NCBI GenBank assembly: GCA_015178975.1
Contig: WHVD01000004.1
Span: forward strand, 1,426,001-1,490,000
DNA: 64,000 bases
Direction of reading: 5' to 3'
Source: Hysterangium stoloniferum
Lineage: Eukaryota; Basidiomycota; Agaricomycetes; Hysterangiales; Hysterangiaceae
Shown here: positions 34,912-44,167 of the stretch, piece after piece
Numbering within the stretch: the first letter of the stretch is position 1
How the letters are laid out: each line of letters begins with the position of its first letter
Notes under the pieces: model-generated
The model's input: only the letters and a program-made list of their open reading frames with translations
The model's database searches: none
What the model was told of the DNA's origin: nothing
Translations under genes and position numbers: made by a program

Positions 34912-36910
34912 AAAAAATCTAAGAGAATCTATATATCTGAATCTATGTGAATCTAAAAGGATCTGTGTGAATCTATCTGAATCTATCTAAATCTATCTGA
35001 ATCTATTGGAATCTAAAAGAATGTATGTGAATCTAAAAGAATCTATCTGAATCTATGTGAATCTCAAAGAATCTATCTGAATCTATCTGAATCTAAAAGA
35101 GTCTATGTGAATCTAAGAGAATCTATCTGAATCTATGTGAATCTCAAAGAATCTATCTGAATCTATCAGAATCTAAAAGAGTCTATATCTGAATCTAAAA
35201 GAATCTATCTGAATCTATCTGAATCTATGTGAATATAAAAGAATCTATGTGAATCTAAAAGAATCTATCTGAATCTATGTGAATCTAAAAGAATCTATCT
35301 GAATCTATGTGAATCTAAAAGAATCTACCTGAATCTAAATGAATCTATCTGAATCTATCTGAATCTATCTGAATCTAAAAGAATCTATCTGAATCTACAA
35401 GAATCTACCTGAATCTAAAATAATCTATCTGAATCTATGTGAATCTAAAAGAATCTATCTGAATCTAACAGAATCTATCTGAATCTACAAGAATCTACCT
35501 GAATCTAAAATAATCTATCTGAATCTATGTGAATCTAAAAGAATTTATCTGCATCTATCTGAATCTAAAAGAATCTAAAAAAATCTATCCAAATCTATCT
35601 GAATCTATTGGAATCTAAAAGAATGTATGTGTATCTAAAAGAATCTATCTGAATCTACATGAATCTACCTGAATCTAAAAGAATCTATCTGAATCTATGT
35701 GAATCTAAAAGAATCTATGTGAATTTAAGAGAATCTATCTGAATCTAAAAGAATCTATTTGAATCTAAAAGCATCTACCTGAATCTAAAAGAATGTATGT
35801 GAATCTAAAAAATCTATCTGAATCTATCTGAATCTATCTGAATCTATCTGAATCTATCTGAATCTCAAAGAATCTATCTGAATCTAAAAGAATCTATCTG
35901 AATCTATGTGAATCTAAAAGAGTCTATGTGAATTTAAGAGAATCTATCTGAATCTAAGAGAATCTATTTGAATCTAAAAGAATCTATGTGAATCTATGTG
36001 AATCTAAAAGAATCTATGTGAATCTATGTGAATCTAAAAGAATCTATCTGAATCTATGTGAATCTAAAAGAGTCTGTCTGAATCTATGTGAATCTATCTG
36101 AATCTAACAGAATCTATCTGAATCTAAAAGAATCTATCTGAATCTACAAGAATCTAAAAGAATCTATCTGAATCTATGTGAATCTAAAAGAATCTATCTG
36201 AATCTATGTGAATCTAAAAGAATCTATCTGAATCTAAAAGAATCTAAAAGAATCTATCTGAATCTATGTGAATCTAAAAGAATCTATCTAAATCTATGTG
36301 AATCTAAAAGAATCTATCTGAATCTAAAAGAATCTATCTGAATCTAAAAGAATCTATCTGAATCTAAAAGAATCTATCTGAATCTAAAAGAATCTATCTG
36401 AATCTAAAAGAATCTATCTGAATCTAAAAGAATCTATCTGAATCTAAAAGAATCTATCTGAATCTAAAAGAATCTATCTGAATCTAAAAGAATCTATCTG
36501 AATCTAAAAGAATCTATCTGAATCTAAAAGAATCTATCTGAATCTAAAAGAATCTATCTGAATCTAAAAGAATCTATCTGAATCTAAAAGAATCTATCTG
36601 AATCTAAAAGAATCTATCTGAATCTAAAAGAATCTATCTGAATCTAAAAGAATCTATCTGAATCTAAAAGAATCTATCTGAATCTAAAAGAATCTATCTG
36701 AATCTAAAAGAATCTATCTGAATCTAAAAGAATCTATCTGAATCTAAAAGAATCTATCTGAATCTAAAAGAATCTATCTGAATCTAAAAGAATCTATCTG
36801 AATCTAAAAGAATCTATCTGAATCTAAAAGAATCTATCTGAATCTAAAAGAATCTATCTGAATCTAAAAGAATCTATCTGAATCTAAAAGAATCTATCTG
36901 AATCTAAAAT
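34912..36910 (-). repeat. Decamer satellite array, right arm
   Basis: About 200 units of the same decamers in reverse complement (gaatct with atct, atgt or aaaa). From 36301 to 36910 the array becomes a perfect run of the 20-mer aatctaaaagaatctatctg, about 30 copies without a single change. This arm is about 720 bases longer than the left arm. Confidence 0.9.
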
Positions 36911-37567
36911 CCAAACAATTGTGAATCATGCTCAATCAGGAAAAATCAGTTCAAGGTTTCTCATCTTGAAAAACCTTTAAGAAACTCATGTGAAATTGTT
37001 AATTTCTTCAAGATTTCACCAACATGTTTTTTGAATTTCCATAGTGTTTGTGGCCAAGGAAAATCTTATTGAAATCTATAATTATTCAATGATTTCCCAT
37101 ATAATTAAATTGTCAATTTCATTATGGTTTTCCCCTTGACAAAACATTAACAAAACTTTGTCTTGGCACAAGATTTTCCTCGCAAAAAACTACAATTTTC
37201 ACCCAATTCCCTGAGCAGAAAAATTGAGTAGAAATATGTGGTTTTCAATTGATTTCTCTAGGCAAATTATTACAGTTTTGAAAGAATTCTGTTGGGTGGA
37301 AAAACCCTAACAAAACCCAGGGTTTTTTAAGAATTTTCCTATTTAGAAAATCCACAGAAAATAGGCTATTTCCAACAATGTTTCCTTAGAATGTCCTGAT
37401 CAACATTTTTAGGGTTTTCAGATACAATTTTTGTCCTCAGAAAAACCTACTAAAACCCAAGATTTTTGAACAGTTTTTCCAGTTCAAAGAATGCTTAGCA
37501 AATTTGGCCAAATAGCAAGATTTTCTGAAGGTTTTGCAACTCCAAAAGTCTTGGGGTGCCTCCAGTG
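36911..37567 (-). repeat. Right terminal inverted repeat of the foldback element
   Basis: Inverted copy of 32934-33585, ending CCTCCAGTG next to the tgg target copy. Confidence 0.85.
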
Positions 37568-37570
37568 TGG

Positions 37571-40419
37571 GTAACTGTCCTGGGTCAAAGGGGAAGTCCT
37601 CCTCCTCCGATCCCTCTAACTCAGAGGGGTCTTCTATAATGTAGGTCTGACTTATTTCCTTATATCGGTTCACAAATACATCCTCATTGACAATGTCCTC
37701 AATGGTAGGAGGTTCAGATCACAATAAGGCTCCCATCTCAGTCAGACCTTTCCAGTTCTGACAATGAGCATCCAGCCAGTTTCCTTTCTCGAGGAAATCA
37801 CAGTCTGATCTAGAAACATAGACTTGTGATGCTTCGTTCTCATTTGAAGGTGAACTCACATCTAAAACAATGTCATCCTCTGATTGAGGAAGGTAGACAG
37901 AAATGAAAATCGTTTCCTTATCAATGTTATGTACTTGTCCCTGTATGCTTAATCCATAAACTGTTTCGTAAGCCCTCTGATCCTCCACCTCCTTGGTTGG
38001 GTTCTGTGTGGAGTGTTTGTTAATAGAGACATAGTGTGACATCCTACCCGCATGAGGGCAGTCAATCTTAAAATGCTCTAAACTCCTGCAAATCCAGCAC
38101 TCCTTCGGGGGTTTAGCGATGCTTTTCTTGTCACTTCGTTCAAAAAAGAACTTGCCATGTTTCTTACCCTGTTTCATATTAGATCTCCTAGGGATGGTTT
38201 TATCTTCAGCTTCGCTGAGGAAGACATGGCCTCAATTAGTGGGGTTGATTCCTCTGGAGTGTTCTTCCTCATGCCAGGGATCCGACTCTTCCTGTTCAGC
38301 GATCATGACTCTGGGCTTCTGAAACCGATAATGCTTTCGATGTGTTTGGACCCAAGCATTAATCAGAACCTCTTGTAGATTGTTAGCATAAGTCTGCAAG
38401 CTCATGATGTCATCGATGGGTTGTCCTTGTAGCAGGTAAAGCCATTCTGTGGGCAGCGTCAGGATGAGTCTGCACATTTCATCCTTTCTATTTTGGTGGA
38501 ACCCATACAAGAATCGATAAAGCTTAATTCTCCATTGAATGTAGTGAATGGGTGTTTCACAGTTATGGCCAGCTTGTTGAAATTTCATGGCTTCCCCATT
38601 CTAAGGCTAAGGATTCGCGCCAACAAGTTCCGAGTAATCCCTCTACAATGCCCCAAAGGAACGATCCATTAGATCGACTGAATTCAGTGTGATTTTCATG
38701 GTCCAGGGTGCTCCACCAGATCTTGGCATTGCCAGTGAGTCATCTTGGCAGAGTGACTCCTAACAATGTGCTCATGGAGTCTGATATCTCCAAGAGACTC
38801 ATGATATCCATGATGTAGTCCAAAGCCTTGGATTGAGTTCCATCGTATTCGGGAAGGTCAGACCACTTTATCTTGATGTCATTGGTGTTAAGAGCAATCT
38901 TTTTATCCTTAGGTAAGTCATCGATAAGCATGCTGGCTCGAGGCTGTGTCGGAGTTCAAAAGGGAGAGTTAGGTACTCCACCATGACGCCCCCCATGTCC
39001 TGAATTCCCTCCATAGTCTGAACTATTAGAACTCCCAGATGAACTGCTAGGGGGTCCTCCTGGTGGAAGAAAGGGATTTGAGGAGATCGGCAGGGAATGG
39101 TGGGGATCATCTGGATTCAGCGATCGTCAACCAGCAACCTGACCAGCTATACCCTCGGTGAATGCGGTAGAGAAGGACGGTCGACCCCTGTTGGTGACTG
39201 ATCAATTCCTAATCACGGGTTGTTCATTACCGAAGTTAGGATTATCCGAAATTCTTTTGAACGTGATGCGAGAGCGATGGATCCCCTGATGGGGCACAGG
39301 GCTGGGTTCTGTCACAATTTCTCTCTTGATTTCAATTGTATTCAAAGGCTGACGTGGCTGAGACTAATGGAAGGGAGTGCAGATTTCAATCCCCTTTTCC
39401 TGAAGACGATCTGCAACTTGCATCCTCATATCCAACAGGAAGTCTTGCAAAATGACAGGACGATTGAGCAAATGGAGGAAACAAGTATAAGGAGACCCAT
39501 TTAGGTTGCAAACAAACAAATTAGTCATGGAGATAGGTGAATCGGGCACTTGAATCGAATTATTATATGTAAGGGTAAAGCACCTCCAAAACCATTTTAT
39601 CAAGCCTCCTCTGATTTCGCTTCAACCGGCCCCTTAGAGTAAAGTATGTAAACAATAGATTTGGCGTGACTCCATTAAGAGATTCCTCCAACATTCGGAT
39701 GTACATATACTGGTAGTCAATCTTGGGCACGATATGATCCCCACTGAGTAGGATGTGAAGGATTTGCAGCACATCATCATGTGTGCAAGCGCTTCGAGGA
39801 ATAAAGAGAACACCTCCTGCCTAAAAATTGTCCTTCCCCCTTCCATAATGGATGTAACATCACTCGACCATTCGGGAATCGAGTGTGTCAGATCCTCAAG
39901 GGTTCCTGGTCACCTGAATAAGTCCTGCACCGATAAGATGGCCTGATAATGACCTAACCAGACTGCTACAGTCACTGGTAAAGAAGGGTAATCCGTATCA
40001 TACTCCTCCATGAAAGGAGTAAGCTGATCAGTGGAGATTCGATCAGCATAGTACATGTCCCATTTCACATCGATAGGCTCAGTGTAAACCATATGACCCC
40101 CAAGGAACTGCTTGAGGATGACCTGCCTTGGTGGGAATGAGAGAATGGGCTCAGGTGCACGGGTAGGCTTGACATTAGCTCCAGGGGTGCTCAACTGCCT
40201 GGTTGATGGATGTTCCTCATGTGGATCAGGGGGAGTATCCGTCGACAGTCCAGCTGCTGCTCTGGGGGAATTCCCAGGAGGGGCTGGTCTTTGAAAAGTC
40301 AATGAAGACTTCCTCATGGTGACATTATGGGGTGGTTCCAGATCAGCAGGTCTTTGATGAGGTTTTGAACTACTCAGTGTTGTTGAAGATCTCGGCATTT
40401 GGTTTTTGCCAGTGGTCAT
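37571..40419 (-). pseudogene. Gypsy gag
   Basis: Minus strand from an ATG at 40419. Frames in order: a proline-rich N terminus to about 39910, helical text to about 39360, KWSDLPEYDGTQSKALDYI (near 38860), ETPIHYIQWRIKLYRFLYG and LILTLPTEWLYLLQG (38540-38430), and a CCHC zinc knuckle CWICRSLEHFKIDC (about 38105-38065). A linker then runs to DPGQLPT, where the foldback element is inserted. Several frameshifts and stops. At roughly 900 codons before the insertion it is long for a gypsy gag. Confidence 0.75.
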
Positions 40420-40495
40420 TTACGTGCTTAGAAATTAATAGTCATAGAGTAACATTTTCTTCATAGGGAAAGAGTGGTCCGGCCCTGATCACCAC

Positions 40496-41157
40496 TGTGA
40501 AGAGTGGTGGAAGTTCTAACTGTTCTATATACAAAGAATATCGACCACTTAGGTATGACACAAAGATGTATTGACTATCTAAGTCTAATACAGACTGAAC
40601 ATGTATCGACTGTTTAGTTCAATACAGTCAAGTGAAATAGCTATCTAAAGTAGAATAGAAAGCTAAAATAAATAAGGAGAATTGACTGTGAAGTACAATT
40701 CTGAGTGACTGCTTGAGTGTAGACGAGAATAACAAGACAGTCAAATGTAGAAGAGAATAATGAGACAGTCAAATAACAGAGTAGCATGGATGTAGTCCAT
40801 GCAGATTGAGATAAAGGTGGAGTTTCAACTAGTGTAGTTCGAAACTCTGATTGTGTAGATAGTCAAAGCCCGTCTGTGATGGTCGAGACAATACCCCAAT
40901 CACAACTTACAGGACACTAACTGGTGTCTGGTAAGTCGTGGTTGTAGGGTAAAAAGTGTCTGAGTTCTAACTACAGGCACTAGAATACATAAGTTTGGCG
41001 TGTATACGCCCACAAGAGTTGATGTACCAGATACATAGGTTGTCGAACTAATTATAAGTGTATAATAAAATAGAGAGAAAATAGAAATAATAATGGAAAT
41101 ATAGTATGAGCTCATCCAGACTATATTTCCTGAGTATATTTTGCTGTACCTCTCACA
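40496..41157 (-). repeat. 5' LTR of the gypsy element
   Basis: 662 bases, TGTGAGAGG (minus, 41157) to CTTCACA (40496). About 245 bases (40591-40835) are absent from the 3' LTR. This segment carries short internal repeats of the form gagaataa-gacagtcaaat. The leader after the LTR starts GTGGTGATCAGGGCC; I could not match a primer tRNA to it. Confidence 0.8.
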
Positions 41158-41413
41158 CCAAATGTAGAGTACTAAGCAATACTAAAAAAGGTCTGAGGTG
41201 GCAAGTGAGAAGTGTAGAGGGTGATGGTGATGGGGAAATGATGGGACAGAGATGGAATGGAAAGCTAGAGGGTCAAACTATAATGAAAACAAGTGTTGGG
41301 GGCACTGCAAGTGGTGCTACCATGAACAGAGTACTGATAGTAGGACATCAGAGGACTATGAGACTAAAAAACAGCTTGCAGGGGTCCAAAATGACAGGGA
41401 TCCTAACACATGC

Positions 41414-41790
41414 CAAACTCCTGTAATTTGTTCAATAGGCTGGCATTGTGCTAGGGTGATGGTTCACCTTTCTCAATTTTGTGTAATTTCAATGCCTGAC
41501 AGGAAAGATGTATTGTAGGTCCCAGTTCCCTGAGTTTGACATGTGTAGGTACATAGCTTGAATACAAACCATCCAGGTCTTTTCTGATAGTCCTGAAAGA
41601 GTGAGATCATCCACAAATATTGGAACAATGAACTTTGATTCCATCCTGGTTATGGATGTAGATGGACAGATCAGAATGAATCCATCTGAAACCTATTTTC
41701 CTGTGGACCATTTATTGCTTCCACAAATAATCTTGGCTCTTGTAAGGGCAACCTCAACAGGCCCTGTGAACCTCACATAAGGCTAGCAGA
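41414..41790 (-). pseudogene. Copia reverse transcriptase fragment
   Basis: Minus strand reads IVPIFVDDLTL with the catalytic FVDD (41606-41617), then a frameshifted run ending NKLQEFGMSDC, the block before the GTPMDPGVK motif found at 24304-24742. It is the most 5' part of the copia element that I can recognise. Confidence 0.75.
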
Positions 41791-41964
41791 GCAATATCCA
41801 AAGTATATTAGGTAGAAAATATATATAGGATAAAAACTACTAAAGATTCAAAGGCAAGCTGGCTAACCGAAATTACATACAAAAAACAGAGCCCTCTGGA
41901 TTACTATAAATATGACACTACAGGGTTCACGTCCAAAAGGAGTGAATGGAGATATCACACTAAT

Positions 41965-42969
41965 TCATAAGTTGTAATACAACAACGGTTTAGACTCCTC
42001 ATATGCTGCTTCCGACGCAGACGGACCCTTCGTGCTGTCGACTAGCTTCCGAAATTCGCCGCGTGTGCTTGCACAGGGACGCCGCAGAACATGAAGCTGC
42101 CAATGAAGGGGCAGCCAGCCCGAATTTTCCCAATCTATAATTCCGCTCAATCGACCGTCCTTAACGAGAATGTTGTGGCTTCGAAGGTCGGCGTGCACAC
42201 ATACAATGGTGTCGGACATAATGGTCTGGGAAGCGTTGGGCTGTAGCTCCTTGAGCTCCTCCACAGAATCGGATAGGTGACGAGACAGATGGACGAAGCA
42301 CTCCAGGATATTGTCAAAAGGACCCTCGCGGTCCTCAAAGAAGAAAACCGGACTTGGCATACCATGGCCGCTTGCACTAAGCATGACCTTGCCTGCGTCT
42401 TTCTCGGGCTGAGGGAGAGTCCAGAGACTACGGAGGACCGTGAAGACGTCTTCAACGATGAGGCGCATGTCTTTATCTGACGTCGTGTCAAGTTTATCAA
42501 TAAGCAGATCTCCGTCAATCCTCGTCATCACAGTGAATGTATTTCCGCCCACAACAAAGCTATCAACGATGCGAGGTATTGGCAAACGAAGACCGCAACT
42601 GTTGAGGAATCGCAAAGCATCAGCTTCGGTGCCGATGGTTCCTATCGAGCATTTCAACACCAGAGGAATGCCAAATTTGAAATAGCGAATGTTGTGAAAA
42701 CCTGTCGCTGTGGATAGGAAACGGTATACGGAGAGTCGGATGTGGTTCAAGGGCAGTAGTAATAAAGATCGAAGACGCTGTAACATTGCGATGCTGTTCG
42801 GCTTCCTCACGTGCGATTCTCGGCTCAATCCGTAAAGGCGCGCAAATGGTGCATCACGCCTAGTCACTGGGGACCCACCGCTACTTTTGTACAATAGAAA
42901 TAGTCGATTCACCTTTTTCTTATTCCTTGCGTAGAAATATTCCTTTGAGCAATGCAGACTCATCCTCAC
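41965..42969 (-). CDS. Aminoglycoside phosphotransferase (APH)-fold kinase
   Basis: A single open frame of up to 334 codons. The catalytic loop HADLRSHN (residues 259-266) gives the H-x-D-x4-N pattern of APH-family kinases, and IIDWEN (277-282) is the metal-binding loop. GWLPLHWQLHV follows, where fungal members usually have GWxPExWE. The N-terminal lobe contains LVLKCSIGTIGTEADALRFL, with a lysine expected to contact ATP. The first ~60 residues are basic and may be 5' untranslated; the Met at residue 62 (MLQRLRSLL) is a plausible start. Such genes are numerous in basidiomycetes and their substrates are unknown, so it should not be read as drug resistance. It is isolated between the two transposon nests. 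No intron is needed. Confidence 0.8.
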   Translation of the reverse strand: MRMSLHCSKEYFYARNKKKVNRLFLLYKSSGGSPVTRRDAPFARLYGLSRESHVRKPNSIAMLQRLRSLLLLPLNHIRLSVYRFLSTATGFHNIRYFKFGIPLVLKCSIGTIGTEADALRFLNSCGLRLPIPRIVDSFVVGGNTFTVMTRIDGDLLIDKLDTTSDKDMRLIVEDVFTVLRSLWTLPQPEKDAGKVMLSASGHGMPSPVFFFEDREGPFDNILECFVHLSRHLSDSVEELKELQPNASQTIMSDTIVCVHADLRSHNILVKDGRLSGIIDWENSGWLPLHWQLHVLRRPCASTRGEFRKLVDSTKGPSASEAAYEESKPLLYYNL

Positions 42970-43868
42970 AGATTTTGGATCGAAATTAATGGAGATATAA
43001 ATTTTTGTGACACGTCAAACAATCAGTTATAACCTCTCTTCCAGAATGAATTCCACAACATGGTTTAATAGGCCAGATAATTATGGTTATGTTTCTGAAT
43101 CAAATAAGGTTAAATTATGCAAATTATTTTTAAAAGTCACAGATACCAGAGAAGTAATATAGAATTTAATTGAGACTGTCCGTAATTAGGATTCGGCAAG
43201 ATTTGTTGAATTGTATCTAATAATATTGATATTAAATGCTACCATTTGTAATTAGGATCCTGAAAAATGTTTGGTGTGTATCATCTCTTCACTCATCCTC
43301 ATCCTCTCGCTTGACTTGACGGAGTCCAGTCAATAAAGATACTAGATGTGATAAGAACTAAACTCTATTAAACTCTCTGTACTAATCTCATCAATAATTT
43401 AATTAGACGCCCACTCAAATATATGAGGATTTTTCAGTAAAATTTTTAACATTGAAGAAGTGTGACCTTGTTTTATTTCCTTATTAGAAAATTATTGTTT
43501 TTATTTCCTTATTAGAAAATTATTGTTCTTGTTTTGTAGTACAAAGACAGTATTACAGTATAAATACTCCTCTCCCTTGTAGCTAGAAACCAGTTTGAAT
43601 ATTAGTTTAATTTAGTCCTTTTCTGTCTCTTTGTCTCTCATCTCTTACTTGATAACCTGCACTCCTCAGCCTCCAGTTATCCCCTATGTCTGTTTGTCTC
43701 AGATTTCACTTCAGACCCACCCCAGACATACAGTATCCTCAGAATCTGAGAATATACTGTACCAAGTACCTGCTAGTCTGAAATTAGGACTTGACTTTCA
43801 GACCACTCTTAAGGATATAATCTGTGTAAACAGTGCAATTAACAACTGGATGAGGTGTGCTTGCACAA
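42970..43868. other. Intergenic, no gene recognised
   Basis: A-T-rich text containing a direct duplication of tttatttccttattagaaaattattgtt (about 43471-43527). A frame at 43631-43891 has no family signature. Confidence 0.35.
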
Positions 43869-44167
43869 TGTTAAGAGGCAGGCAGGCTTAACAGATGATT
43901 TCTGGAGAGACCTGCAGATAATCTGGTAGGACTCAGCTTCAGCTTATAGGCTGCACCCTCACAAGATTGTGGTGTCCAATTTCAGACCGGCAGATGGGAA
44001 ACCTGAGGAGTCTGGGGTGATTGATAGGCCTAGTTGTCAAGCAGTTGATAAGCTGGGAGGTCAGAGAGTCGATATGGGAAAACCTGTGGAGGTCAATAGG
44101 TCAGATGGTGAGTTGGGAAGGCTCGCAGGCCTCAAGATGATGATGTTGTTGTTGTTCTGAGAGGTGG
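43869..44167 (-). repeat. Truncated LTR of the TGTTAGGACC family
   Basis: Starts tgttaagaggcagg on the plus strand and contains the family motif cttcagcttataggctgcaccctcac followed by tgtccaatttcagac, as in 22996-24298 and 57497. It ends abruptly where the family A LTR begins at 44168. Confidence 0.55.

Larger units (their letters stand above)
32934..37567. mobile_element. CACTA-like foldback element with satellite hairpin core
   Basis: 4634 bases starting CACTGGAGG and ending CCTCCAGTG, flanked by a 3-base duplication tgg (32931-32933 and 37568-37570). CACTA/EnSpm elements are known for CACTA or CACTG ends and 3-base target sites. The inverted termini are about 652 and 657 bases (32934-33585 and 36911-37567) and nearly identical over the outer 150 bases. 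The interior is made only of 10-base satellite units, reading one way in 33610-34890 and the reverse complement in 34912-36910, with a small centre near 34893-34911. There is no transposase, so it is non-autonomous. It sits between gypsy gag and protease. Confidence 0.85.
25250..41157 (-). mobile_element. Full-length, decayed Ty3/gypsy chromovirus
   Basis: Two LTRs (25250-25665 and 40496-41157; TGTGAGAGG...CTTCACA on the minus strand) enclose, in minus-strand order, gag, protease, reverse transcriptase, RNase H, integrase with chromodomain, an extra ORF and a polypurine tract. The flanks are ctaaa (25245-25249) and ccaaa (41158-41162), a 5-base target duplication with one change. A 4634-base foldback element is inserted between gag and protease. 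Stops and frameshifts are spread through every domain, so no intact polyprotein remains. Confidence 0.88.
24748..41408 (-). mobile_element. LTR of the TGTTAGGACC family, itself split by a gypsy element
   Basis: The two LTR pieces are 24748-25249 and 41158-41408, ending tgttaatatc and gatcctaaca on the plus strand. They are flanked by a perfect 5-base duplication catgc (24743-24747 and 41409-41413) in the copia reverse transcriptase. The gypsy element 25250-41157 sits inside it. Without the gypsy insertion the LTR is about 750 bases. Confidence 0.8.
21060..41800 (-). mobile_element. Ty1/copia element remnant, split by three insertions
   Basis: Oldest layer of the nest. Minus-strand pol pieces join exactly across each insertion: 41790-41414 (reverse transcriptase), 24742-24304, 22990-22796 and 21520-21364 (RNase H end), then a polypurine tract and the 3' LTR. 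Insertions are 24748-41408, 22996-24298 and 21526-22790, each with a 5-base duplication. The 5' half of the element (LTR, gag, integrase) is not seen beyond about 41800, so it was truncated earlier. Stops and frameshifts show that it is inactive. Confidence 0.8.

Noticed and set aside
33610-36910. Regularly spaced short repeats suggestive of a CRISPR array
   Set aside because: There are no unique spacers; the whole stretch is contiguous 10-base satellite in a eukaryotic transposon setting, and its orientation flips in the middle.
41965-42969. Antibiotic-resistance gene acquired from bacteria
   Set aside because: APH-fold kinases are common in fungi, with substrates unrelated to drugs. Fold similarity does not support resistance, and nothing here shows transfer.
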